Origin: Malus domestica
Taxonomy: Eukaryota > Streptophyta > Magnoliopsida > Rosales > Rosaceae
Direction of reading: 5' to 3'
NCBI RefSeq assembly: GCF_042453785.1
Contig: NC_091664.1
Span: 735,001 to 799,000 of the forward strand
DNA length: 64,000 bases
The position numbers and the translations under genes were made by a program. The stretch's first letter is position 1, and each line of letters starts with the position of its first letter. Positions 31,906-43,285 of this stretch are shown piece by piece. The notes under the pieces are model-generated. The model worked only from the letters and a program-made list of their open reading frames with translations, was not told where the DNA came from and searched no databases.

Positions 31906-32084
31906 CCCTTAATAATAATAAAATTAAGGATAAATATCAGTTTATTACTCTCAAGTTTCGTGGTTTTCAATATTTAGTAGATTAAGTTTTTTTCATCCTA
32001 GAGTCATACCTAAAGTATTAATTTTAGAATAGTCTCATGAAAATAAAAAATTATAAAAATTAATTATAAAAAATAAAAATAAAA

Positions 32085-32420
32085 CCCTTCGTCTTCCCCA
32101 CCACCATCCATCCTCTCCACCCATGGCCCACCTGAGCCACCCCTTCTTCCGTCACCAACCTCGTACCACTCCTCCTCTCCTCCCGCTGCAACATCTCCTC
32201 CGTCGGCAGAACCCTAAACCCCAAAAAATCCAATCCCAGACTAGCTATTAGGCAGCGAGTTGACTCGGGCGTGTCGACATAGCAGCGAGTACGAGGCGAA
32301 TGTTCCTCCTTCGTCATTGTCGTCTGCTTTGAGCACAATAAACACGTACTTGAGCAGGGGGATGAGGGTGAGAGTCCAGAATACGAAGTCCAGAACAAAA
32401 ACACGAAATGCCAAAAGACG
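32085..32420. pseudogene. gene-like cargo block 1 in the MULE
   Basis: GC-rich; plus frame from 32122 reads MAHLSHPFFRHQPRTTPPLL and stops after 42 codons; the minus frame is open for 114 codons (32404-32060). Neither is recognised. Composition suggests a copied exon or 5' UTR. Confidence 0.35.
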
Positions 32421-32854
32421 GTGGTGCCTTCCTTCTACTCAGTAGTCACTTCTGTAAAAAAAAATATTAGAATATCTCGCTTTAAGCTTATCTCTGAGAG
32501 CAGAGGGGGGAGCGATCACATTGTCATTTCTGAATCAAACCACCTAAAATTTAGAAAAAAAGCTGAGAAAATGAAACGATCGAGTAAGTTCGTGTGAGAA
32601 TTGTAAGCAAACCCCTTTCATAAATTAAACTTAACAATGACTGATAGTCTGATATTGGTTAAGGTAGATAGTCGAACTAATATGCTCGCTACTTTGCTCT
32701 TCAAGTTTGAATGGATCAGAATTCTCTTTGTAGAAAAAGAACTATACAAACCAAATCTTTTAGAAACTTTACGAGAATAAACAAAAATAAAGAAGAATAA
32801 ATTCTTATTTTCCTTTTCTGGGAAGAGCCAAATGTTTCAGTATTTGTTAATTGT

Positions 32855-33097
32855 TTACTTCTGGAATATAATTTGTCTAGTTTTTTGCCGCCACCAAACG
32901 TGAATTTTGACTTCTCTCCAACCCAGATTCTCCAACCTCTTCGTAGCAGACAGCACCATGACCAGCCGTGGAAGAGCCCGGCGGCGCGAGGCGGGAGTTA
33001 CTGAGAAAGCAGAGAGTGATGGCTTGGAGGAGAGAGAGAGAGGGGGGCGGGGGTGTCGGAAAAATGGGGAGCGGATTTGGGACACTGATGTGGCCAT
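32855..33097 (-). pseudogene. gene-like cargo block 2: transit-peptide-like first exon
   Basis: The minus frame starts at ATG 33097-33095 and reads MATSVSQIRSPFFRHPRPPL, then SSKPSLSAFSVTPASRRRAL and LSATKRLENLGWREVK. Ser/Arg/Pro-rich with almost no acids at the start, this is a typical chloroplast transit peptide running into a mature start. It ends at a stop after 80 codons without the rest of a protein, so it looks like a captured first exon. The source gene was not identified. Confidence 0.45.
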
Positions 33098-33452
33098 AGT
33101 CGGGTCGGGCCGGCGGTGATGCTAGAGAGGGACGAATGAGCCTCCTCCTCTATCGTCCATGGTAATCATCTAGTACACCATAACCTCAATCCAGAATCTG
33201 TAATCAGATCAATCACCACATGTCATAGGACTTTTTTCTCTCTCGCTCTCGCCAGAAAATTGAGCGTACCGAAAATGTGGCGTGAACCGGCACTGGACCG
33301 CCGATGGAAGAAGGAGGAGGAGCTTCTGGTTCTTCACCGGTGAAAGACGAAGGAGCTTGATCGGAGACGGAAGTGAAGAAGTGGAGCGAAAGAGACGGAG
33401 GCGGGGGCAGAGAGGGAAGAGAGAGAGAGAAAGAGAGAAAGAAGTGGTTCAT

Positions 33453-33736
33453 GAGTAATGTTTTTTATACCATATTTCTATACCACCTTAGGTAGCATCT
33501 GATATGTACAGCCACATTATTTGAATTAATCAGATTTTTAAATTTAGTTCATTATTTAATAAACTAATAATTAAGAAAAACTAGTTAATTAAATGATAAT
33601 TGTGGTATACGAGGAGTCTTCTTCTTCATTTCCTTGGGTTTTGCAAATTTTTCAAATGATGTGGCTATATACATCAAATGTCACATAAGGTGATATAAAA
33701 ATATGGTATAAAAACATGGTATGAATAGTATTACTC
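33453..33736. mobile_element. nested MITE, Mutator-like
   Basis: Ends GAGTAATG...TATACCATATTTC (left) and, in reverse, GAGTAATACTATTCATACCA (right); similarity, with small gaps, extends about 70 bases to GCCACATTATTTGAA / GCCACATCATTTGAA. It is flanked by GTGGTTCAT (33444-33452) and GTGGTTCTT (33737-33745), a 9-bp TSD with one mismatch. It inserted after the outer MULE had formed. Confidence 0.75.
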
Positions 33737-34135
33737 GTGGTTCTTGGAGGAATAAGAGAGAATCTTGAGAGGAAAGCTAAGGTTTATGGAAGATTTGGGA
33801 GTCAGATTCCATCGCAGAGTCAGTTAACAATCAAGAGGTGGGGGAAGAAGCCTGGAATTGGATTGGGTTTATTTAATGAATTATGTTAATTTAAAAAAAA
33901 ATTGAATTTTTAATTTTTACGTGGATCCCTTAATAACACATGACATCCAGTCATTATCCACATGAGTGCAACATCATTAGTTAATCGAAGACTTAACAGC
34001 CAGACTAACGGATGTATGAGACTGTCTCAAAATTAACACTTTATATATGACTTTGAGACAAAAAAAACTTCATGTACTAAATGTTGAAAACCACGAAACT
34101 TTAGAGTAGTAAACTGATATTTACCCTAAAATTAA

Positions 34136-34597
34136 AAAAAAGTAATAAATTTTGAGTTTAGAGATATATTGATAGTTTAATAAAAATAATATGGATGTAG
34201 ATATTAAGTTTTTTTTTCATTTTTTGAACAAATGACAGAATGAGATTATATGAATTCAAATACAATTTAACTTTGTCAAAATTATAGCCCTGCACTATTT
34301 CTTTAAAAATTATATTTTTAGTGTGCTATACTTAGAAAATAAATAAATAAAGGAGCTAAACTGAGGACAGCTATTTGAGATGGCCTCAGACGGAACGTAT
34401 AAATTTTAAAACGTCGGTGCAACATAAGATGGAAAATCAAAACTTTAAGAACTTGAAGGGCTTAAATGCAATATGATGATGACGAGGCACCCCCCCTTAA
34501 CCGCCATTGAGACTTCTGTCAAAATATTGTTCGGCTCTCTCTCTCTCTCTCTCTGTTTCTCTCTCTCTCTCTCTCGGACTCTGAGATTTTATTCGAA
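34136..34597 (+). promoter_or_regulatory. PRT1 upstream region and CT-rich leader
   Basis: AT-rich up to about 34500, then a (CT)n-rich stretch (34533-34574, two runs) ending 23 bases before the ATG; such CT tracts are common in plant 5' leaders. The MULE right end lies only 470 bases upstream of the ATG, so the promoter may include it. Confidence 0.5.
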
Positions 34598-37500
34598 ATG
34601 GAAGACGATAAAACCCTAATCAAACAACAGCAACAAGAACCACAGGGGGAGCTCCAAGACGAGGAATTTCGAAAAGAGTTTGAATGCTGCATTTGCCTGT
34701 CAGTTCCTTGTTCCTTTTAAATCTATTTTTCTTGAATTACTGCAATTTCATAATTTATTTGTTTATTTCACTGATATAGGTGTTCAATTTACATTTAGGT
34801 CGCTTGAAATTTCATTTATTTATTTTTTTAAATTTTATAATTAGTTGCTGGTAATTTTTGTTTGATGATTTAGCACTTTATGAATGTTTTGGTGTTTGAA
34901 GAATTATGGCCAGCTGCATGTATTTTGGTGTATTTCGTACGGAAAAGGATCCATGCCGGATCTTTTTTCTGGGGATCCCGTTATCGTAACCGTTCATCGA
35001 TGAACGAATATCGAGCGGTAAGAAATCATTTAAAATTTAAAATTAAATATAAATAGTGCCTAACGAAAACGATATACGGTCACGATCATGGATTCCCGGG
35101 ATCCCAGGAAAAGGATCCGGCGAGGATCCTTTTCGATTTCGTACAACTCTTCAAAAAAAACAGTTAAAAAACTTGCTGAACAATGAGAAGAAACTAATAA
35201 ATTTATTTCGAAAGGACCCTTCGAAATCGAAAGAGTAATAGCTATGGCTCAATATGATTGTGCTAATGTTGTTTTGCATGATTCTGTTTACAGTTGAGTT
35301 TAACTTTTTATTCTTTGGTTTTTTCGTGATGCATCCCTAAAGGCGATTTCCTTTACTTTGCAGGGATCTTCTTTACAAGCCAGTTGTATTAGGTGATAAA
35401 TTGCGCCGTTAAACAACATTTTTGAAGTATATGTTTGCTTCCCTCTTTTATGACCTGATGATGTTTGCAGGTTGTGGCCACATTTCGTGTTTCTGGTGTG
35501 TCTTTAAGACCATGAGTGCTTTTCATGAGTCTTATTGTCCCGTTTGTCGGCACCCATTTAATCATTTTCCAAGTATCTGTCAGTTGATGCATTTCTTGCT
35601 CCAGAAGTTGTATCCTGAAGCATATGAGAGAAGGGGAAAACAAGTGGAAGGTGTGCTTTACTGAATTTCTTAGCACTTTGTATGATTTACTATGCTTACT
35701 ACTTGGCTATTTCTACTTGTAGACTCACTTTGGCATAATGTTTCCTTGTTAAATAATTTACTGTCTTTTCTTCCTTGGTTGTTCCAGAAGAAGAAAAGGA
35801 AGTTGGTTATTTCTCACCTCAATTTGATAATCCACTATCTGGGTCACATCGTATTGAGGAGTCAAATATTCTGGGCAATGTTCACTCAAAGAACTTGGAA
35901 AGTTGTTCTTCTGGGGTAGTACAATCTTCCTCACTTGTAAATACTTCAGGAACTATGTTAGATTATGAAGTTAATATTACAAGCCCTGCAACATCTCCAA
36001 AGAACGTTGAAGCTACTGGAAATGCAGCCATCCAAGAGGACTGTACGCGTGATATTGATATTGGAAATGGAACTCACCAGAAGGTTTCTGTTTCTGATCT
36101 GCTGTGTGCTGCATGCGAGAACCTGCTCTTTCAACCTGTTGTTCTCAATTGCGGTCATGGTAACTATATCATTTAACTGTATGTTGAAGTCAGAATTATG
36201 CTGATGTCAATATACACTAATTTAGACTTTCTTTTGTGCAGTATTTTGTGAGTCCTGTATCAACATTCCAGCTGATGGAATTTCTAGGTGTCAGATTTGT
36301 CAAAGCATGCATCCAAAGGGATTCCCTAGTGTTTGCAAAATTTTAGAGCATTTCTTGGAGGAGCAATACCCTGAAGTTTATTTGCAACGACGAGTAACTT
36401 CAATAAAATGTATGTTATCTTAAGAACTTCTATGATGTTGGTCCTGTAATCTGTTCTATATTTTCCAATATCAGTATCATTATCTAGATATGGAGCATTG
36501 TCTCAGAAATTGGTTTCGTAACAAAACCGGACTGTTCTGAGCTATATAATTGGAAGCTTAAGTAAATTGTCAAATATCTTCTTTAACATTTGGAGTTCAG
36601 ATCGAAGATCATTCTTTTTTTTCATTTTCTCCTAAAACCAAATTTCTGATGCTAAAATATCACTTAAGTTTTTAGATTCTTCTTTATATCAGACATCTTA
36701 CTTTAGTTTTATCTCTAAATGATACGAAATAGAGAGAAACATCAATTTGGAAGCTCGTTTAGATTCAGGGTTTGGATTCAATATTTTATGTTGCACTTCA
36801 ACTGTGTTACAGATATAATTAGTCACACTGCTGATATTTTCAAGTACGTTGGACACTAGACATTCCACATTGGATGAATGCCCTAAAGGAATGCTTACCG
36901 ATTAGTAGATTCAGTACTACTGATGTTTCCAATACTCCTTCCTTTTCCTGCATTTCTTATTTTCGTCTTGTTTCTGGTGCTCATATGAGATTAACTTGAT
37001 TTCACATCCAGTGCGTGATCATCAACGTGCTGGCCAGTCATCGTCGACACTTTCTGATGATTACTTATCTTGCTGTGCTGGGCAGAAAGTTCATTACGGA
37101 GTTGGTTGTGATTGCTGTGGGGTAATGTCCTTTGTCCTAATCTAATTCGTATCAACTTTAAATTTAAGAATAATGGCCAGGGGCTTGGTTTAACTTGCTC
37201 TAAAAAGTCAATGGATCAAACCTAGATTTGTAGGCCCCAAGAGATTTTTCTAGCAATTACCCAATACTGTAGGAGATAAGTGTGGGGGATATCACGTGTT
37301 CGGGGGATATCATGTGTTGTGGTTCATTTTTATGAAACACGCCACTTGTCCGTGCACTGCAAAATCCCATAAAGTTTCTCTCTACCAATTTTTCATCAAT
37401 ATCGAATTATGTATTTGATATTTCTGGAATAAGAGTGGTTACCCTATGGATATAAGTTATAACAGGGACATTTTTGAGAAGCCGGCTAACCAGCGGAAAT

Positions 37501-38207
37501 TTTGGAATGATTTTTTTTTTTTATAATCAAATTAATAATTTACTACGGATCCAACTTTATTGTTTTGATTTCATTTATTAGATTCACTGGACTAGTTTCA
37601 CCTGTGTCCACACTTCTACTTACCACATATGCACTCCTTCTGTAAGCATACGGGGTGAATTCTTTTAGACATTCAAATGAGTACCAGAGTATGGGACGCA
37701 GGTGGAACCATATGAGTTGATAAAGTGTTCGGAAAAGAATAATTTGGTAATAAAATAACGGGAAGTGCCCCAGCAAATCGTAGTAAGAAGTGCCATGTTA
37801 TTCCTTGTCGTTTGACTTGTACAGCACTATGCTCTTCTTTGCAGATATGTCCAATTATTGGGGAGAGGTACAGATGCAAAGACTGCGTGGAGAAAATAGG
37901 TTTTGACCTATGTGGAGCATGCAACAATGCGCCTTTTAATATCACCGGTCGATTTAATCAGCAACATAAACCAGAACACAAGCTTGAGCTTGTACCTCCA
38001 GGTGTTCTCTATCGGATTGATGACGATGGTGCCCTGTTTCAGGAAGACCTAGGAATCGTCACTGCTGCTCCCATTCCAGAAGATCCAGAAAATGGCCCTA
38101 GCGATGTGCAAAATGTTTCTCCTGCTTTTGTATTCTCAGCTGATAGCTCAGTAGATCCGCATGATGATTTGGATGGCAGTGCTTTATCAGACTCAATGCA
38201 AGAATGA
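34598..38207 (+). CDS. PRT1: E3 ubiquitin ligase PRT1-like (two RINGs and a ZZ finger, 7 exons)
   Basis: Exons: 34598-34698, 35364-35392, 35471-35650, 35788-36159, 36242-36409, 37012-37121, 37845-38207; they total 1323 nt (440 residues), all GT-AG. RING1: C30, C33, C45, H47, C50, C53, C66, C69 (CICLDLLYKPVVLGCGH). RING2: C210, C213, C225, H227, C230, C233, C244, C247 (CAACENLLFQPVVLNCGH). ZZ finger: from H311, with C316, C319, C331, C334, C343, C346 and H361/H365 (YRCKDC, DLCGAC). Arabidopsis PRT1 (410 residues) has this exact order and is the N-recognin that ubiquitinates proteins with aromatic N-terminal residues. All zinc ligands are present. Intron 1 carries a MITE. The acidic C-terminus (DPHDDLDG) also fits the family. 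Confidence 0.92.
34941..35135. mobile_element. MITE in PRT1 intron 1, 9-bp TSD
   Basis: 195 bp with ~40-bp TIRs: left GGAAAAGGATCCATGCCGGA, right in reverse CGAAAAGGATCCTCGCCGGA. A perfect TSD ATTTCGTAC lies at 34932-34940 and 35136-35144. The same GGATCC-rich family is at 44521-44744 and 63409-63617. Size of TSD fits Mutator-like MITEs. It is in the intron, clear of both splice sites. Confidence 0.85.
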
Positions 38208-39994
38208 CAAGGTACCAACCAGCCTACAATCTACTCATATTCAAATTCCTGTCAAATACATTTACCCGAAAACAACAAATCATGTGTCAAGGTTTTTATG
38301 GTTTGATTTGTTGAATGAGAATTCCCTGATTTGAAATTGTTTCCGCATGTTAATAATATATATTTTACCGCTAAATTCAGCACAGAAACGCTCTGATTAA
38401 AATTTGATAGAAATAATTCTCTTTGCTTTTCGTAACAATGCATTGATCCACTCCCATCTTCTTGAAGGCTATGCTTTGCCACTGAGAATTGGTTTTCATT
38501 GTTTTTTATTTTGGCCACCGTTGTTGTTCATGTGCTTTCTTGTGGTAAGTCACCCTGATTTTGAAATACTAGTAACTCATACCTCCCTTGCTGCTATGTA
38601 GTAGGTAGTAGGGTCTTTGGTTTTGCTGTTTGTATGGGGGACAAGAGAGATTGAGAAATGGTGTGTGGAGGGTCAATTGAGAAATCGATATGTGTGGAAC
38701 AAAAATTGTGAAAGTGAAAATAACTTAAAATCGTTTTTTGTTTTCATTTTGTGCACTGTTTCATATACATTTGCTCTACATCCCTCCCACCATTCTTCGT
38801 ACTGGTTTGGTATTGGTTTGGTATTGAGTTTCTTTTATAAAAAGTAGGTATCAAAAAAAGCTGAGCTCAAAAAAGTGTATGGTAAACACTTAAAAACAGC
38901 TTATTTTCACAGTTTTGGATGAAAAAAAGCTGAAAATGTGAAGCAGCAAAAATGAGCTTATTCTCACAGCATAGCAGAAACAGTTTTTTTTAAAGCACAG
39001 CAATATTAAATCAGCCCCTGCACCCTTCCATCTGTCCTAAATTTTCTCCTCTCGCTGACCCAAAAAGTGAAAAGTAAAAAGTAAAACAAAAACCAAATGC
39101 ACCCTTTCCCTGGGTTTGCACGTGTGTGAAAAGTGCTGATGTCTAAGTTAGTCCATGACACAAGATATGCTGAACTAAGATTAAGAAATGAAGGTAGAGC
39201 TCGAGGATGTTTCATTTTTTATGTGGAATAAAAGCAATAAATTATAAAGTGGCGATATCTTATCTTTTGTTTCTCGAGTGAGTTATGCAATATGTTCTTA
39301 AACCCTCAATGAGCTTGGAATAAATTGAAATGTTAAGGAGATTTTGAAAGTGTGATTTTTCGTGGATTCTTCATCATCTCATGTTTTTTGCCTAATGTTT
39401 ATAACATTAGAATCAGAATTGTACTAAAAACACGAAGGGACATAAAGTTGGTGGAAAGTCTTTACTTTTGAGAGCATTTCTCAAATTTTCCTCTGAAATC
39501 TTTTTTCTTGCTTTTTTTTTTTCCTTGCTCTGCTCTAATCATTGGGTTTGTGACTGATTCTGTTTAATGTCGTGACGTAAATGGTATCATCTCATTTGTT
39601 TTGTTTTGTATGATAATATGTAATTGGGTCTGCAAAAAGAGGTTTATATACATGTGAGTTGGGATTAGTGGAGGATTCCAAGGAGCACGTGACTGTTCAC
39701 GTGTGGGTTGTACAATCAGTAACCCTTGATTATGCAAGAAAATTCATGGGATTTGTGAGTAGCATTATTGGCTGTTGAGGAATTGACGTTTTTGGTTTTA
39801 GGTAATATTATGTATGTTATGAACCGTTTTCTTGTTTGATAAATATAAATAATTAAATTTTCTCTAATTTAACCGGTTAATTGTAAAAATAACCTTTAAA
39901 TGACGATTAATAATTAAATTATTAGTTTAACTTTAATCAATATACTTATTTGTTATTAATAACACGTTATTTAATTTATATATTTAAGGCATTT
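38208..39994. other. PRT1 3' region and intergenic DNA
   Basis: The first few hundred bases should be 3' UTR. Around 38855-39000 AGCTGAGCTCAAAA and AAAGCACAGCAATATTAAAT with internal AGCTTATTTTCACAG/TGAGCTTATTCTCACAG copies look like an old MITE. No coding signal. Confidence 0.35.
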
Positions 39995-40858
39995 TATATT
40001 AGCACCCCACAAAATGTTGAATGTACCCCACATTAAAATTTAATATTAATAACTTATTTACCCTACTATGCAATTACAATTTTGACCTTATTAGGTTTAA
40101 AAAAAATAAAAATTTTCTAAATACATATCAAATCACTTTTAACATAATATTTATCTACTTCAACTATCAAAACCCTCACACCCTCTATTGTTGAATAAAA
40201 CCTTAAGCAATGAAACTACAAACATGTTGATTGAGAAAAATTATTTTTGACCGGAACATGAAATCGGTGTTTCGAAAGCTTTACATGAGGTAAGACTTCG
40301 TATTTTTCTTTGTTTTAGTGATTTCAACGACATCGATAATTATTTAATCTCACTCAATCTAATAATTCAAGAATTAGCACTTATGAATCTCAATTCAAAA
40401 ACCATGGCATGCGAACTGATTGCAGATTGAGTCAATGACATTCATCAGGTGCTTTCTTGCACTATTCTAAGATGCTTCTTGCAGGTCGACTTGGTTCAAC
40501 CAAAATATGCACAAGAAAATGGAAACAACATGGTAGCTTTGAAATCATTATTATTGTTATTGAAAAACGTTCAAATGAACCTAAACATTTTTTTTCAAAT
40601 CCTTCAATTTGAAATCATTCGGCAAACTAACGTTCAGATAGCTTGAAATCATTCGGCAAAATTAAAAATGAGTGTTACAAGATTTGAGAAATGTGGGGGT
40701 GTATGTAGAAAATGTAAGGTGTATATTAAGGATATGGGGTGTGAGGGTATTATGGGAAAGGAAGTGGGATGTATTAACATAATTTTTAATTGAAAAAGTA
40801 AATATGAGATGTATTAAGTATGTGAGGTTTATTCAATAACTTATGGGATGCTAATATA
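39995..40858. mobile_element. 0.86-kb TIR element, unclassified
   Basis: Left end TATATTAGCACCCCAC, right end in reverse TATATTAGCATCCCAT; weaker pairing continues for about 60 bases (TTGAATGTACCCCACATT / TTGAATAAACCTCACATA). No clear TSD. The 65-codon frame at 40449-40646 is not recognised. Superfamily unknown. Confidence 0.5.
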
Positions 40859-42257
40859 GCCATATTTAATTTACATAGCACCATGTAATGCTTACTTATT
40901 AGGAGCCTGCGGCAGTGGAGGCTTTCCCAACGCTGTCATGTGAGATACGGCTATCATTATCATTGGCTGCTTTTCCATTTGCACGTTTGGGTTTGTACGG
41001 CCCGTTGCTGAAAACGAGGTGATAAAATAAAACTTGTGATATCATATTGTATATCACTTAACTAAGAAATTAAAATAAAACTATGGCAATTTATTGAGAG
41101 ATGATTTTAATTTTTTTTTAGCTTCTCACGTACCTCTCTTTTTCGTTAGTTACGGCATTAACGAAGCCAACTTTTCATGTAAATGTAATCGACACAGGCT
41201 CTAGTACACAAACTCTGATTGGCTAGAGTAGTTTGCTATTCTTTTTGCACTCAATTTTTAATTTTAATTTTTACATAGTTTTAATGAATTAGTGTAAATT
41301 ATCTTATTGTTTAAGCTTTTTTTTTTGTGCACATCTTAATAATTTGTTAGATTACATGTTTTTAAAACTCCAACGTATAATATAAATATATATGTAGTTT
41401 CCACGTTTAATACACGTTATTTCACACATTTTCAATAATACATAACATATTCACGTATTCTGTGTTTTTATCATATTATTAACGAATATTAAAAATTAAA
41501 CAAGGCCAATTTTTTAGAAAAGTTGTCGAAGTATACACATACGTATTTTTCACGTACTATACATGTTCTGTATTTTACTAACTATAGTTGTAATGAAAGA
41601 TTTTGATTTTTGTGTTGTTAGATCGAGAAAGCCTAAGTGCAGGTCATTCAGTTCTTAAGAAACTCTCTACAGCGTCGACTAGAGGTAGCAACTTGTGTCA
41701 TTGCATAGGGCCCCCAACTTTTGACTGATATATGGTAAGATTAATTAACTTTACGATTTGATTACTTTATTTCTTGCTTAGGTTGAGAGAATGGAGTTAG
41801 AGATAAAGAGATCAAGGAAAGAATATGTGGATTTGCTATTTCAAAATTTTAATATCATTTGTTGATAAAGATCTGCCGTTGAATTTAGTGTTTTACTATA
41901 TTATTCATCATTTTCTTTTGTAGGAAGGAAAGATTATTATTTTTTAAATATTAAAATCGAAAGAAAAAAAAAACCCCTATATGAATCAAATCTCATATCA
42001 TGAAAGAGAGGAAAAAGTTGAAAATCGAGTGCGTGAACAAACAATCTAACTATGATTATATTACTTTATCAATTGAAAACAAATAAACACTACATAATTG
42101 CGAAGAAGACTACATAACTCCAAGATATTACATCTTGACAAACTTATATCCAGCTAAATTACAAAACACCATATTTATAAAGAATTAAACCTAATCTTAA
42201 TATCCAAATCCTTTACTTACAAGAAAACATTAAGACACTAATACTAAAATACCTTTA
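40859..42257. other. intergenic AT-rich, nothing recognised
   Basis: A short GC-richer patch at 40900-41025 and one near 41640-41720 have no open frame of note. The rest is AT-rich. Confidence 0.35.
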
Positions 42258-42400
42258 AACTAGTGTAGATAATATTGTTTGTTCATGTATTTCTCTTCAT
42301 TTATAAATGAGATGTCTTAGGTTTGATTCTCGCCAAATGCGAATTTGAACCACATTATTACTAGTCCATCGTGAGGCTTAGCCTACTCTTCCACCCTTGG
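42258..42400 (+). mobile_element. tRNA-derived SINE, truncated plus-strand copy
   Basis: TGAGATGTCTTAGGTTTGAT (B box), CGCCAAATGCGAATTTGAAC and TAGTCCATCGTGAGGCTTAG are the same as in the family of the copy at 44137-44320, in plus orientation. The tail is diverged. Confidence 0.55.
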
Positions 42401-42834
42401 GTTAAAACCATAAATTTTTAACCCAGAAACAGTTTTTCTTCCTCGACCCTTTTAGGTTAAATTTTTAGCCCGATATTGTTAAAGAATTAATTTAGGATAT
42501 TTTTTTTCTTAAAGTAATTTTTTTTAAGAAAAAAATTACGTAGTCTATTCTAATTTAATTTTATGAACATTTTAACCTAAAAATATTTAGATTCCGATAA
42601 ATAATGAAAAATCACTAAAACCGATATCATGAAACTCGTGGAACACTATGAAAGAATACGAAACACATAAAATATTTTTTTTTAATTACCTTAGCTATTG
42701 GATTTAAATTTAGACCGTCAGATCTTTCTTTTTTTACCATTAGATTTGATCATATTAGATCATAGTCGTTAGATTCAATGAATTTATAAATACAAAACTA
42801 AAAAAAATACACATATATGGTGGGCTAGCCCCAC

Positions 42835-43285
42835 TAACCCAGGAGAAATCCTGGATGACACATCCCGACCGGACTTGAGACATGTTGGCTGTCACTCTCA
42901 CGTGACGGCCAACGTCTTGACTTCGGTCGGGGTGTGTCTAGCCACCTTCTCGCTTAACTTCGGAGTTCCGACGGAACCCGAAACCAGTGAGCTCCCAAAA
43001 GACCTCGAGTTAGGTAGGGATGAGAATATACATATAAGGCTTACATGATCCATTACCCCACGGTTTTGTTTTTGGAAACTCACTGGCTTTGGGTTCCGTC
43101 GGAACTCTGAAGTTAAGTGAGAAGGTGGCTAGAGCACTCCCATGATGGGTGATCCACTGGGAAGTTGCTCGTGAGTTCCCAGAAACAAAACTGTGAGGGC
43201 GTGGTTGGGGCCCAAGGCGGACAATATCGTGCTACGGTGGTGGAACGGGCCCGGGAAGTGGTTCGCCCCAAGGCGGGATGTGACA
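42835..43285. mobile_element. Cassandra-type (5S-bearing) LTR fragments in inverted arrangement
   Basis: The plus strand from about 43060 to 43285 ends GGCGGGATGTGACA and contains TATCGTGCTACGGTGGTGGA, and upstream a 5S rRNA-like block; this matches the 3' two-thirds of a Cassandra TRIM LTR. Before it, 43041 down to 42939 is the same LTR's first part, now on the minus strand. The pair share a 55-base inverted repeat (42939-42993 with 43079-43133). Left of it, 42857-42936 is another hairpin with ~32-base arms (CACATCCCGACCGG... / ...CGGTCGGGGTGTG). So two LTR pieces meet head to head. Confidence 0.7.
43091..43178 (+). repeat. 5S rRNA-derived segment (not a functional 5S gene)
   Basis: GGAACTCTGAAGTTAAGTGA and GATGGGTGATCCACTGGGAA match 5S rRNA positions of the internal promoter and 3' half (5S: GAACTCCGAAGTTAAGC; GGATGGGTGACCTCCTGGGA). 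The first ~35 bases of 5S are missing, so this is the Cassandra-type derivative. A minus-strand counterpart lies at about 42953-42984. Confidence 0.7.

Larger units (their letters stand above)
31928..34126. mobile_element. Mutator-like element with long TIRs and gene-like cargo (Pack-MULE candidate)
   Basis: The left TIR starts GGATAAATATCAGTTTATTA; the right TIR read in reverse starts GGGTAAATATCAGTTTACTA. Similarity extends for about 112 bases (31928-32039; 34015-34126) at roughly 80-85%. A perfect 9-bp TSD TAAAATTAA flanks it (31919-31927 and 34127-34135), diagnostic for the Mutator superfamily. No MULE transposase is present. The inside holds two GC-rich, gene-like blocks (about 32085-32420 and 32890-33130) in an AT-rich setting. 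A second MITE is nested at 33453-33736. Confidence 0.88.

Noticed and set aside
43091..43178. True 5S rRNA gene
   Set aside because: Lacks the first third of 5S and lies in LTR-type sequence; better explained as Cassandra-derived.
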